The notes beneath the pieces were generated by a model. That model saw nothing but the letters and a program-made list of their open reading frames with translations, was not told the DNA's origin and made no database searches. From assembly GCF_020447265.1 (NCBI RefSeq), contig NZ_JAJADR010000011.1, positions 41,928 through 105,927 on the forward strand: 64,000 nt of DNA, read 5' to 3'. A program made the translations under genes and the position numbers. This DNA comes from Hymenobacter lucidus. Its GTDB lineage: Bacteria; Bacteroidota; Bacteroidia; Cytophagales; Hymenobacteraceae. Positions within the stretch are counted from its first letter, which is position 1, and each line of letters opens with the position of its first letter. Below, in pieces: positions 44,166-52,894 of the stretch.

Positions 44166-46178
44166 CTATGCAGCCGGCACCAGCGCGCCAGCAGGCACCG
44201 GGTCCGGCTGGGCTTCGGGCGGCACGCGCAGCAGCTCGAGCTGGCGGTAGGGCTGAATGGTGAGCGGCACGTGCTCCACCACCACGTCGCTGGTGTCGAG
44301 GCCGTAGGCTTTCTGGTCGCTGATGGCCAGGAAGCGGTTGACGAAGAAGTAGCCGTTGAGAATAAACCGCTCCCGGAACGACAATTGGTTGTCGTAGCTG
44401 AGCACTTTATCGAGCACCACAAAGCGGAAGTCGCCGGGCAAGTGGTGCTTCTGCAGCGTGTCGTAGCGCGAGGTAATGTCGATTTCGCCCTTGGCCGCCA
44501 GCTCCTCCAGCACCCGCCGAAACAGCAGGTTGATGCGGGGCTGAATGCGGAAACCCAGCCGGAAATCCACTTTATACGCCACGCCGGGCACCAGCTCGTG
44601 CACCGTGTAGTGCATGCCAAACGGCTCATTGAGCAGCCCGATGTTGAGAAACCAGTACTTATCGGCCTTCTTGGGGCGCTTGCGCAGGATGGAGTACATG
44701 ATGCGCGACTCAATCTCGCGGGTGTTCTTGCTGCGCGTCAGATACACCAGATTCGAGGCGTACTTGCCCACCGAGGCGTCCTGGCTCAGCTCGCGCAAAA
44801 TCGGCAGGTTGTCGGTCAGGGAGGTCATGTCCAGGTAGCGGTTCTTGATCTGCCGGCCCCGGTAGCCGATCCACATCAGGCAGATCAAACCCCACTCAAA
44901 CACCAGAATGCCCAGCCGGCTGAGCAGCTTGGTGACGTTAGCCACCAGAAATGCCAGCTCCACACTCAGGAACAAGGCCATGATGAGCAGCACGGCCGGC
45001 AGCGCCCAGTGCCGCACCCCGCGCAGGTACTGGGCCAGCAGAATGCTGGTCATGAGCATGGCCACGGTGATGCTGAAGCCGTAGGCGGCCTCCATGTTGG
45101 AGGAAGTCTGGAACCAGAGCTGCACGCACACGCAGCCCAGCCACAGCAGCCAGTTAATGCTGGGCACGTAAATCTGCCCGCGCTGGTCGGTGGGAAACAG
45201 CACCCGTACCTTGGGCCAGAAGTTGAGGCTCACGGCCTCAGAAATCAGGGTATACGAGCCCGAAATCAAGGCTTGGGAGGCAATAATAGTGGCGGCCGTA
45301 GCCAGTAGAATCAGCGGAATGAGGCCCCAGTCGGGCGCAAGGCGGAAAAATGGGTTCTGGTCGTCGCCCAGCACCTGGCCCACGTGCTGCATGGCCCAGG
45401 CCGCCTGCCCGAAGTAGTTGAGCACCAGGGCCGCCTTCACAAAAAACCAGGCTGCCCGAATGTTATTGCGGCCGCAGTGGCCCAGGTCCGAATAGAGGGC
45501 CTCGGCGCCCGTGGTGCACAAAAAGACCGCGCCCAGCAGCCAGAAGCCTTTCGGGTATTGGGTCAGCAATTCCACCGCGTACAGCGGATTTACGGCCCGC
45601 AGCACGCCGGGGTCGTGCATGATCTGGAGCAAACCCAGCGTGCCGATGGTGCTGAACCAGACCAGCATAATGGGCCCGAAAGCCGCCCCGACGACCTTGG
45701 TGCCAAACTGCTGGAAAACGAACAGCAGCGTGAGAATGACCAGCACGATAGGCACCGGATTCAGCTCCGGATCAAAGATTTTGAGTCCTTCGATGGCTGA
45801 GGAAACCGAAATCGGGGGCGTGATGATGCCGTCGGCCAGCAGCGTGCCGGCCCCAATGATGGCCGGAAACAGGAGCCACTTGCCCCGGTGCCGCACCAGC
45901 GAATAGAGCGAGAAAATGCCGCCTTCGCCGTGGTTATCGGCCTGCAGCGTGAGCCAGATGTACTTGAGGCTGGTTTGCAGCGTCAGCGTCCAGAATACGG
46001 CCGAGACGCCGCCGTACACCAGCAGCTCGCTCACCGGGCGCGGCCCCAGAATGGATTTGAATACGTAGAGCGGGGAGGTGCCAATGTCGCCGAAGATGAT
46101 ACCCAGCGTGACCAGCACGCCCGCCGCCGTGATGCGCTGGCGGTGAATGCTGTTGTCGGAAAGCCCAGAAGTTGACAT
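44166..46178 (-). CDS. kup: KUP family potassium transporter
   Basis: The 670-residue protein is a Kup/HAK/KT proton-coupled potassium uptake system. It begins with the signature GIIFGDIGTSPLYVFKSILG (about 26-45) and has about 12 hydrophobic segments, then a hydrophilic C-terminal domain (from about 450) on the cytoplasmic side. The length is somewhat over E. coli Kup (622). It starts 28 bases after the sensor kinase gene on the same strand, so the two are probably cotranscribed, which suggests the kinase/regulator pair controls potassium uptake. This is an inference from position. Confidence 0.95.
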   Translation of the reverse strand: MSTSGLSDNSIHRQRITAAGVLVTLGIIFGDIGTSPLYVFKSILGPRPVSELLVYGGVSAVFWTLTLQTSLKYIWLTLQADNHGEGGIFSLYSLVRHRGKWLLFPAIIGAGTLLADGIITPPISVSSAIEGLKIFDPELNPVPIVLVILTLLFVFQQFGTKVVGAAFGPIMLVWFSTIGTLGLLQIMHDPGVLRAVNPLYAVELLTQYPKGFWLLGAVFLCTTGAEALYSDLGHCGRNNIRAAWFFVKAALVLNYFGQAAWAMQHVGQVLGDDQNPFFRLAPDWGLIPLILLATAATIIASQALISGSYTLISEAVSLNFWPKVRVLFPTDQRGQIYVPSINWLLWLGCVCVQLWFQTSSNMEAAYGFSITVAMLMTSILLAQYLRGVRHWALPAVLLIMALFLSVELAFLVANVTKLLSRLGILVFEWGLICLMWIGYRGRQIKNRYLDMTSLTDNLPILRELSQDASVGKYASNLVYLTRSKNTREIESRIMYSILRKRPKKADKYWFLNIGLLNEPFGMHYTVHELVPGVAYKVDFRLGFRIQPRINLLFRRVLEELAAKGEIDITSRYDTLQKHHLPGDFRFVVLDKVLSYDNQLSFRERFILNGYFFVNRFLAISDQKAYGLDTSDVVVEHVPLTIQPYRQLELLRVPPEAQPDPVPAGALVPAA

Positions 46179-46206
46179 AGGAAAAAGGAGAATAGTTGCG
46201 CGGCAA

Positions 46207-47985
46207 TCAGGCCGCCGCGCCGGCCACGGGAAGCGTAAAAAAGAAGGTGCTGCCGGCGCCGGGCGTGCTTTCCACGCCCAGTTGCCCGCCCTGGGAGGTG
46301 ATGAACTCGCGGCTGATGCTCAGGCCCAGCCCCGCGCTGCCCGTCGGAGCCGCCTGGTCGGGCCCGGGCAGCTGCACGAAACGCTCAAAAATCTGCTGCT
46401 GGTTTTCCGGTGCGATGCCCGGCCCTGCGTCCTGCACCCGCAGCTGCACGGCTCTTCCGTCGGGTGTCGTGGCGGCCGACACCGTGATGCACCCTTGCTC
46501 GGGCGAGTAGCGCACGGCGTTAGCCAGCAGGTTGAGCAGCACCCAGGCGGTTTTTTCGAGGTCGGCGCGCACGGCGGGCAGGTTTTCGGGCAGCTCAATG
46601 GCGAGGCGCAGCTGCCGGGGCGCCAGCTGCAGCCGGATAGGCGCGGCGGCGTATTCCACCAGCGCGGCCACGGCCGTTGGCTGTGGGTTCAGCGGAATGC
46701 CGCCCGCCTCCAGCCGCGACACATCCAGCAGCCCGGTGGCCAGCTTGCGCAGCCGCTCGTTCTCGTTTTTGAGCGTAGCCACAATTCGGCTTTGCTCCTC
46801 GTTGATGGGCCCCACCCGCGCATCCTGCAGCAGCTTGAGGTGGAAGCTGATGCTGGAAAGTGGCGTTTTGAGCTCATGCGACACGGTAGCCAGAAAGTCA
46901 GACTTGGCCTGGTCCAGCTTCCGGAACTCCGACACGTTGTGCAGGGCCAGAATGGTACCCACAAACTCCATCCGGTCGGTGGCCGCGTTGAAGGACACGG
47001 CCTCGTGCACGGCCAGCCGGTAGTGGGCCGGCTCCGCCCCCTGCGTAATGGTCAGCGTCAGGGGCTCAACGGCCCGTTGAGCCGCCGGCAGCTGCAAGTA
47101 GGCCAGCAGCTCGCCGAAACGCGGATTGTGGGCGGCTACGTCGGCGGCCCGGCGGCCCACCAGCTGCTTTTCGGGCAGGGCCAGCAGCGTGCAGGCCACG
47201 GGGTTGGCCACGATAATACGGCGGTTTTCATCCAGCAGCAGCAGGCCCTCGTCCAGGGTTTGCACAATGCTCGTCACGCGGTTGCGCTCCGTGAGCAGTT
47301 CGGCCAGGTTGGCGCTGCGAAAGTCGTTGAGGTGTACCAGCAGCTGGTTGAAGGAGCGGGCCACGCGGCCAAACTCGTCGGTGCTTTCCACCGGAATGCT
47401 GGCCGCGAAATTGCCCCGCGCGGCGTGGTCGATGCTGGTCGTGAGCTTGTGCAGGCCGCCCACGGCCGCCTCAGGCACGCTGAATACCAGCCCCAGGGCC
47501 GCCAGGGAGCCCAGCGTGAGCAGGGCCAGCAGGTAGCGCCCCGAGGCTGAGGCCGCGCGGTTGGCCTGCTCGTTTTTGCGGGTCAGGGCCTGCATATTCA
47601 GGGCTACCATGCGGTGGGTCTGGCGGCGCAGCCGGGCTATGGCCGCGGTGCGCCGGGTGGGTATGGTTTCGGCCTGGTAGCGGCCCGTGGCCAGCAGCAT
47701 ACTGTCGACGAGCTGCTGCTCGCCCCGCTCGGTTACGTTGGCGGCTTCCTGGCGGAGGTAGCGGCGGAAACGGGCCAGCTCGTCGTGGCCAGCCGGCGTG
47801 GCTTCCGCCGCGTCGAGGGCTTGCAGCATAGCCTGGCCCAGCTGCACCGAGTAAAAGTTGTCCTGGAGAATAGCGCGGGAGCCGTAGTCGAGGCTGCGGA
47901 CCGTGCTAAAGGCATACGCCCCGATGCCGGCCAGCAGCACCAGCATCAACAGAAAGCCCGCCGTGATTTTAGATTTTAAATTCAT
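46207..47985 (-). CDS. HAMP/PAS sensor histidine kinase, paralogue of 59294
   Basis: The 592-residue membrane kinase starts NLKSKITAGFLLMLVLLAG (first membrane segment), has a helical periplasmic region (about 35-160), a second membrane segment near 165-185, HAMP, PAS (about 245-350), HisKA with His370 in TVSHELKTPLSSI, and HATPase with QDAGPGIA and GSAGLGLSISREF. The other kinase at 59294 also has 592 residues with the same architecture. The ATG at 47985 removes 51 residues of a longer frame that would precede the membrane segment. It lies upstream of kup and downstream of the regulator gene, with a hairpin terminator in between. Confidence 0.9.
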   Translation of the reverse strand: MNLKSKITAGFLLMLVLLAGIGAYAFSTVRSLDYGSRAILQDNFYSVQLGQAMLQALDAAEATPAGHDELARFRRYLRQEAANVTERGEQQLVDSMLLATGRYQAETIPTRRTAAIARLRRQTHRMVALNMQALTRKNEQANRAASASGRYLLALLTLGSLAALGLVFSVPEAAVGGLHKLTTSIDHAARGNFAASIPVESTDEFGRVARSFNQLLVHLNDFRSANLAELLTERNRVTSIVQTLDEGLLLLDENRRIIVANPVACTLLALPEKQLVGRRAADVAAHNPRFGELLAYLQLPAAQRAVEPLTLTITQGAEPAHYRLAVHEAVSFNAATDRMEFVGTILALHNVSEFRKLDQAKSDFLATVSHELKTPLSSISFHLKLLQDARVGPINEEQSRIVATLKNENERLRKLATGLLDVSRLEAGGIPLNPQPTAVAALVEYAAAPIRLQLAPRQLRLAIELPENLPAVRADLEKTAWVLLNLLANAVRYSPEQGCITVSAATTPDGRAVQLRVQDAGPGIAPENQQQIFERFVQLPGPDQAAPTGSAGLGLSISREFITSQGGQLGVESTPGAGSTFFFTLPVAGAAA

Positions 47986-48132
47986 GACCCAACTTGAGAA
48001 GAAATGATAACGTGGGGTGCCAGCCGGAGAGCGAATGGCCGGCCAGGCCGGCCGGAAGACGGCCGGTTCCAGGGTAATGTATTGACTGAGAGAGGGAAAT
48101 ATTTCTGAACGCGGCCGCCGGCCGGGCTTAAA

Positions 48133-48169
48133 AACCAACGCACCGGGTCAGAATGGCCCGGTGCGTTGG
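48133..48169 (-). terminator. Terminator after the sigma-54-type regulator gene
   Basis: Perfect 14-base arms ACCAACGCACCGGG and its complement enclose a 9-base loop. On the minus strand a T run follows. It lies between the regulator gene (48194) and the kinase gene (47985), so most regulator transcripts likely end here. Confidence 0.85.
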
Positions 48170-48193
48170 TCAGAATGAGCTGGTCAGGGAGAG

Positions 48194-49543
48194 TTACAGC
48201 CCGTATTCGGCGATTTTGCGGTACAAGGTCTTCACGCCAATGCCGAGCTGGCGGGCCGCTTCCGTTTTGTTGCCCTCAGTTTGTTGCAGCACCTGCCGGA
48301 TTTGGTGTTTCTCCATCGTGCGTAGCGAATTGCCGGTATTGGCTCCGGCCGGCTCCGCGGCCAGGTTGTGAAACTCGTCGGGTAAGTCGTCGGCAGTCAA
48401 CTTTTCCTCGTCGGCGAGGATGGCGGCGCGTTCGAGCACGTTTTTGAGCTCCCGCACATTGCCCGGCCAGTCGTAGGCCTGCAACAGGCGCAGGCACTCG
48501 GCATCCAGCCCGCGGATGCGCTTTTTGAGCTTGGCGGCGAAATGCTGCAGAAAGTGTGCGGCCAGCGGGGCAATATCGTCACGCCGGTTTTTGAGCGGGG
48601 GCACGTCGATGGTAAAAACGGAGAGGCGGTAGTACAGATCGGGGCGGAAGTGGCCTTCCTGGGCCTCGCGCTTGAGGTTGCGGTTGGTGGCGGCCACCAG
48701 GCGCACGTTGATCTGCGTGGGCTGGGTAGCGCCGAGCTTGGTAAAGGTCTGGGTTTCGAGCACGCGCAGGAACTTGGCCTGCACGCCGCCCTCCAGCTCG
48801 CCGATTTCATCGAGAAACAGCGTGCCGCCGTGGGCTTCTTCCAGCAGGCCGCGCTTGTCGGTCAGGGCCCCGGTGAAGGCGCCTTTCTTGTAGCCGAACA
48901 GCTCACTTTCGAGCAAATCCTTGGGAAAGGCGGCGCAGTTGAGGGCCACGAAGGGCTTGCTGCGGCGCGGGCTGGCTTGGTGCAGGGCCTGGGCAAACAA
49001 CTCCTTGCCCGAACCCGTCGGCCCTTCTAGTAATACGGTGCTGTCGGTGGCCGCTACCCGCTCGGCCAGGGCTTTGGCGGCCCGCAGCGCCGCCGACTCC
49101 CCAATCATCGTCTCGAAGCTGTGGCGTGCGCCCACCTGCCGTTCCAGCTCGGCCACGCGGCGCTGCAGGCGGGCTTTGTCGGCCGCCCGCTCCAGCACCA
49201 CCAGCAGCTGGTCGTCGGAGTCGCCCTTGGTCAGGTAGTCGAAGGCGCCCTGCTTCATGGCCTGTACGCTGTCGGGAATCCGGCCGTAGGCGGTCAGCAG
49301 CACGATTTCGGCCAGTGGGGCGCGTTGGCGGAAGCGGGGGAGCAGGTCCACGCCCGAGCCGTCGGGCAGCTTCACGTCGCAGAGAATCACCAGCACCTCG
49401 TCGGCCAGCTGCTCGAGCAGCTCCAGGCCGCGGCGGGCATCGGAGGCCTGCCACACGGTGTAGCCCTCTAGCTCCAGCACCCGGCCCACGGCCTGGCGCA
49501 GGCTGTTCTCGTCGTCAATCAGCAACAGCGTTCCGGTGGGCAT
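48194..49543 (-). CDS. Sigma-54-dependent NtrC-type response regulator, copy 1
   Basis: The 449-residue protein has a receiver (Asp10, Asp11, phospho-acceptor Asp56 in LCDVKLPDGSG, Lys in YLTKGDSD), an AAA+ sigma-54-activating domain (Walker A GPTGSGKE; ELFGYKKGAFTGALTDKR with the GAFTGA sigma-54 contact loop; Walker B FLDEIGE), and a Fis-type helix-turn-helix (NKTEAARQLGIGVKTLYRK). It activates sigma-54 promoters upon phosphorylation. It is strongly similar to the 455-residue regulator at 56739. The partner kinase gene follows at 46207. Confidence 0.93.
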   Translation of the reverse strand: MPTGTLLLIDDENSLRQAVGRVLELEGYTVWQASDARRGLELLEQLADEVLVILCDVKLPDGSGVDLLPRFRQRAPLAEIVLLTAYGRIPDSVQAMKQGAFDYLTKGDSDDQLLVVLERAADKARLQRRVAELERQVGARHSFETMIGESAALRAAKALAERVAATDSTVLLEGPTGSGKELFAQALHQASPRRSKPFVALNCAAFPKDLLESELFGYKKGAFTGALTDKRGLLEEAHGGTLFLDEIGELEGGVQAKFLRVLETQTFTKLGATQPTQINVRLVAATNRNLKREAQEGHFRPDLYYRLSVFTIDVPPLKNRRDDIAPLAAHFLQHFAAKLKKRIRGLDAECLRLLQAYDWPGNVRELKNVLERAAILADEEKLTADDLPDEFHNLAAEPAGANTGNSLRTMEKHQIRQVLQQTEGNKTEAARQLGIGVKTLYRKIAEYGL

Positions 49544-49585
49544 AAGGCAGCAGCAGGTGAAGAGTTAAGGCGCAAGATACCGACG

Positions 49586-50431
49586 CTACTGGGTCGGGCC
49601 GTTATCCACGCGGGCTTCCAAGGTGGCCTGCACCGCCGGGGCCACCTGCGACAGTATATCGTAGCCGGTAGCCTGCTCAATGGCATCCACGGAGGTGCGG
49701 TAGCTGCCCCAGCTGGGCAGTTGGGCGTTGTCGTTGGGCGTATCCACGGCAATAACGCGGGTGCTGCTGCTGATACGAAGCACGTCGTCGCTGCCCTGGG
49801 GTAGCACTACAATGACTTTCCAGATGCGCTGGGGCACCGTCACGCGCCCATTGTCAATAGTCGTTTGGTAACCATTCGAGCCGGAGCCGCCTTTGCCGTA
49901 GTTACCCATAAGGATATACAGCTCATTACCCTCATCAACCAGGGTGCGGCAGTAGCTTTCCAGCGTAGCCCAGGTGCGCTGGTTGTTGTTGGGCGCCTGC
50001 GGAATCATGTTGGTCATCAGAAACGTGGCCGAATTATCGGCCACGGTGCGGGTGCGGTCGGCGGAAGGGCAGTTGTGGCCCCGGTCGAAGCCCGAGCCGG
50101 TGTAGCTGCTGGTACTTACTTGGTACCAGCCGGCGGGCAGCGTGGCATCGGCCCGAAAGTCGTCCTGGCGGGCAGCCGTGCCCAGCCACTCCGGGCTAAG
50201 GTGCCAGCTTACCCAATTGGGGATGCCTTTGTCGCGGTGGTAGGAAAGCGCGTACTGGGACTTCAGCAACAAGTAGTTGGTAGGTTGGGCCGGGTCGGCA
50301 GCTGCGCCGCTGGGATTGCCCAGCGTGAGGTGCTCGGGCAGCGCCGGGGTGGGCGTCGCTTCATTTTCATCACCGCAGGAGACGGCCAAAAAGCCCAGCA
50401 GCAATAGTGCGGGCACGGAAAATCTAGTCAT
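49586..50431 (-). CDS. DNA/RNA non-specific endonuclease, lipoprotein
   Basis: The 281-residue protein has a lipoprotein signal (TRFSVPALLLLGFLAVSCGDEN, lipobox AVSC) and the NUC1-family core: GSGFDRGHNCPSADR with the catalytic DRGH, followed by MTNMIPQAPNNNQRTWATLE with the conserved Asn/Gln metal region. These enzymes cut DNA and RNA with magnesium at a His general base. Anchoring at the outer membrane suggests degradation of environmental nucleic acids or defence at the surface. It starts 42 bases beyond the start of the regulator gene, on the same strand. Confidence 0.9.
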   Translation of the reverse strand: MTRFSVPALLLLGFLAVSCGDENEATPTPALPEHLTLGNPSGAAADPAQPTNYLLLKSQYALSYHRDKGIPNWVSWHLSPEWLGTAARQDDFRADATLPAGWYQVSTSSYTGSGFDRGHNCPSADRTRTVADNSATFLMTNMIPQAPNNNQRTWATLESYCRTLVDEGNELYILMGNYGKGGSGSNGYQTTIDNGRVTVPQRIWKVIVVLPQGSDDVLRISSSTRVIAVDTPNDNAQLPSWGSYRTSVDAIEQATGYDILSQVAPAVQATLEARVDNGPTQ

Positions 50432-50576
50432 TGCAGTAGGAGTGGAGAGCAGAGGTGGAAAGTGCAAAGAACGGTAGTTACGGCCAAATCGCCCCGGCCG
50501 GCGGGTAAGTTGAGCCGCCAAGCTACGGTGTACTGGCAGCTATTCTAATTGCTGGAATTGCCCGGGACGGAGTAGC

Positions 50577-50601
50577 GGATGGTTGTCGCTCCCAACCATC
50601 C
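50577..50601. promoter_or_regulatory. Palindrome upstream of the PspA-like cluster, site 1
   Basis: GGATGGTTG and CAACCATCC form perfect 9-base arms separated by 7 bases; it is either an operator dyad or a hairpin. Confidence 0.5.
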
Positions 50602-50652
50602 AGGCGCACTATTATGGAAAACTACCCTACCAAAATGGAAGACTAACGGGCC

Positions 50653-50677
50653 GTATTCAAAGCCTGTTTTTGAATAC
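50653..50677. promoter_or_regulatory. Palindrome upstream of the PspA-like cluster, site 2
   Basis: GTATTCAAA and TTTGAATAC form perfect 9-base arms separated by 7 bases, about 120 bases upstream of the ATG at 50797. Confidence 0.5.
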
Positions 50678-50796
50678 TATTAAAAATTAAGTATTGATAA
50701 TCAGTAAGATGAAAGATAAGTGCGGGCAGGTGGCCAGCGGCGGCACTGGTCTTGGCAGGAGGCCCCATATCACCAATCACCAGTTACCGCCGCCCT

Positions 50797-51501
50797 ATGG
50801 ACCTGTTCGACAACCTCACCAAAGCCGCTAAAGACTTCTTCGTGGAAGGCGACGCCCCGGCTGCCCCGGCGCAGACCGGTAAAGGTCCAACGCCGCTGCC
50901 CGGCGCTGCTCCCGTACCCCAGCAGCTGCCAGTGTCGCCCGGCCCCGGCACTTTCGCCCTGGCCCAGCCCGCCACGCAGGCCGAGCAGCGCCACCTCGAC
51001 CACATTGCCGCCCTGTTGGCCGGCGACGGCAAAGATTTCGTGGCTTACACCAAAATGGTCAAGAGCATGGCGGCCAGCGGGCTGGCCGGACCAGTGCTCT
51101 ACCAGACGGCCTTCCACGCTTTTGCCGCCGTTACGGGTCTCGACGCGGCCACGCTGCTGACCACGGCCGACCAGCTGGAACTCAAGCTGCAGGCCGACCG
51201 CAACAAGGTGTTGGAGCGCCACCAGGAAAAGATGGGGGAGCTCAAGATTGCCAATGCCCAGCCCAGCGCCATCGTGCAGCTCAACGGGCAGGAGCAGCGC
51301 CTGCAGGCCGAACTGGCCGAACTGACCAAACAGCTCGAAGTCAAAAGTCAGCAGCTCCAGGCCACTCAGCAGCAGCTGGTCGCCGAGCGGCAGAAAGCCC
51401 AGGCCGCGCTGGCTTCCTACGAGCTGGCCAACGCCACGGCCGCCGCTGACCTGAAAGCCCACCGCCAGGCCGCCCAGTCCTTCCTGCTGGGAGTGAAATA
51501 G
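50797..51501 (+). CDS. Coiled-coil protein, first gene of the PspA-like/ABC cluster
   Basis: The 234-residue protein begins with an amphipathic helix (DLFDNLTKAAKDFFVEGD), passes through a Pro/Ala/Gly/Gln linker (about 20-62), then a helical domain (QRHLDHIAALLAGDGKDFVAY), and ends in a long coiled coil (about 125-225, with LNGQEQRLQAELAELTKQ). There is no signal peptide. It is the first gene of the plus-strand run and is 109 bases ahead of the PspA-like gene. I know no family. It may be a cytosolic partner of the neighbouring coiled-coil membrane protein. Confidence 0.7.
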   Translation: MDLFDNLTKAAKDFFVEGDAPAAPAQTGKGPTPLPGAAPVPQQLPVSPGPGTFALAQPATQAEQRHLDHIAALLAGDGKDFVAYTKMVKSMAASGLAGPVLYQTAFHAFAAVTGLDAATLLTTADQLELKLQADRNKVLERHQEKMGELKIANAQPSAIVQLNGQEQRLQAELAELTKQLEVKSQQLQATQQQLVAERQKAQAALASYELANATAAADLKAHRQAAQSFLLGVK

Positions 51502-51610
51502 CCCGCAGGAGAAGCGGGGGCGTTTTGCCTTGCCCGCTATTTCCTCCGGCCGGCTATTTCCCTGCTGCTGAACTGCAAACTCTCCACGTCACCTAAACAC
51601 CCTTTCACCA

Positions 51611-52603
51611 ATGAACACACTGCTGCCTACTGACAATCACACCGGTTTGCCCAAATGGCAACAGCCCGAAAAGGTAGCGGGCTGGGTTTTTCTGGCCGCC
51701 GCCGCCGGGGCCGGCATCTACTTCTGGGGCGCCATCGTGCCCTACCTGGTCGATATCGTCTTTGATACCGTGAAGCTCGGCTTCGGGCTCGGGGCGCTGT
51801 TCGTGCTCTTCCTCATCGTGACCAGCAAGCGCATCAAGGCCGGGCTCTGGTACGCCGGACAGCGCATCTTTCGCACGGCGGCCGGCATCTTCGTCGAGAC
51901 GGACCCCATCGGCATTATGCAGGACTACATCCGCAACACCGAAAAGGAAGCCCAGAATATGGAGTCGGAAGTGGGGCACATCGAAGGGGCCCACGAGCTG
52001 GTGAAGCGCAAGATGGACGCCAACAAGCAGCAGCTCCAGGAGTATTTGCGCCTGGCCGACTCGGCCGTCCGCAAGGGCGAAAAGGACTTCGCCGAATCCT
52101 ACGCTTCCCGGGCCGCCCAGCTCGAAGACTACAACGCCCGCCTGCAGCCCATGCTGACCACCACGGCCAACGTGACGCTGGTGATGCGCCAGATTCTGAA
52201 GGCCGCCCTGCGCCAGATCGACAACTCCAAGTTCAAGGTCAACCTGCTCAAGGACGAGTACGAGCTGGTAAAGCGCACTTCTTCCGGCATGCGGGCCGCC
52301 ATGAATATTCTGCGCGGCGACCCGGATAAGAAGTACTTCTTCGATATGGCCACCGACCGGGTCGCCCAAGACATGGCCCAGCAGCTGGGTCAGATCAAGC
52401 AGGCCATGCGCTACAGCCAGGAGTTCGTGAAGGAAATGGACATCCAGAACGGGGTGATGAGCGAGAAGGGCCAGCGCCTGCTGGAGAAATACCAGAAGGG
52501 CGACTTCAACACCCTGCTCAACGAGCAGCCCAGTTCCCTGGGCACCACCGCTGCTTCCACCGCTAAAGCTACTAACGATGCCTATTCTAATCTGCTTGAT
52601 TAG
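51611..52603 (+). CDS. PspA-like coiled-coil membrane protein
   Basis: The 330-residue protein has two hydrophobic segments near the N-terminus (about 23-46 and 55-71) and then a long helical region (about 100-260). The region KRKMDANKQQLQEYLRLADS, followed by SAVRKGEKDFAESYASRAAQ, resembles the PspA/IM30 pattern of paired helices with a GE/KD-type turn. Unlike classical PspA, which is peripheral, this protein is integral. PspA-type proteins protect the inner membrane under stress. Homology is judged by pattern only; an unrelated coiled-coil protein is the alternative. The context (ABC permease, sigma-54 regulator) fits an envelope-stress role. Confidence 0.6.
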   Translation: MNTLLPTDNHTGLPKWQQPEKVAGWVFLAAAAGAGIYFWGAIVPYLVDIVFDTVKLGFGLGALFVLFLIVTSKRIKAGLWYAGQRIFRTAAGIFVETDPIGIMQDYIRNTEKEAQNMESEVGHIEGAHELVKRKMDANKQQLQEYLRLADSAVRKGEKDFAESYASRAAQLEDYNARLQPMLTTTANVTLVMRQILKAALRQIDNSKFKVNLLKDEYELVKRTSSGMRAAMNILRGDPDKKYFFDMATDRVAQDMAQQLGQIKQAMRYSQEFVKEMDIQNGVMSEKGQRLLEKYQKGDFNTLLNEQPSSLGTTAASTAKATNDAYSNLLD

Positions 52604-52661
52604 CCTGCTGGTCATTACAGTGCTCTGATACCTGCTCGACTAAGGCAGTTCAGAACGGCAA

Positions 52662-52852
52662 TTTCCCTCCTTTTTTCAAGGAGGGGTGCCCGAAGGGCGG
52701 GGTGGTTCAATCGTCGAACGACGTTGGCCGCCAACTCCTAACAGCATAGAATTAGCCTGCCTCATGGAATTGCCCGCTAACGGCGCGGCCGACCACCCCG
52801 GCCTGCGGCCACCCACGCCGCTTGATGCGCGGAATTTAAAAAAGGAGGGAAA
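52662..52852. mobile_element. MITE-like element, 191 bp with inverted ends
   Basis: The outer 15 bases, TTTCCCTCCTTTTTT (52662-52676), are the perfect complement of AAAAAAGGAGGGAAA (52838-52852). An inner GGGTGCCCGAAGGGCGGGGT-type stretch is also inverted in degenerate form near 52795-52820. No transposase is encoded. The GGAGGGGTGCCC-type motif is familiar from interspersed repeats of Bacteroidota and cyanobacteria. Confidence 0.65.
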
Positions 52853-52860
52853 CTCAACCA

Positions 52861-52893
52861 CCTAACAACTGACAACTAACAACCAACAACTAC
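52861..52893. repeat. AACAACT heptamer-type tandem repeat
   Basis: Four to five degenerate AACAACT/AACAACC units lie directly before the ATG at 52895. They are related to the repeat inside Pnkp at 25635-25712. Confidence 0.75.
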
Positions 52894-52894
52894 C

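Larger units (their letters stand above)
50432..50796. other. Divergent regulatory region upstream of the PspA-like cluster
   Basis: About 365 bases between the nuclease and coiled-coil protein genes. It has two 25-base dyads with identical 9-7-9 geometry (50577-50601 and 50653-50677) and an AT-rich stretch at 50675-50720. I see no -24/-12 sigma-54 promoter with correct spacing and no open reading frame of note. Confidence 0.6.

Noticed and set aside
51515..51540. Possible sigma-54 -24/-12 element ahead of the PspA-like gene
   Set aside because: A GG followed by TTGC is present, but the spacing is one base off the strict consensus, so no promoter is claimed.
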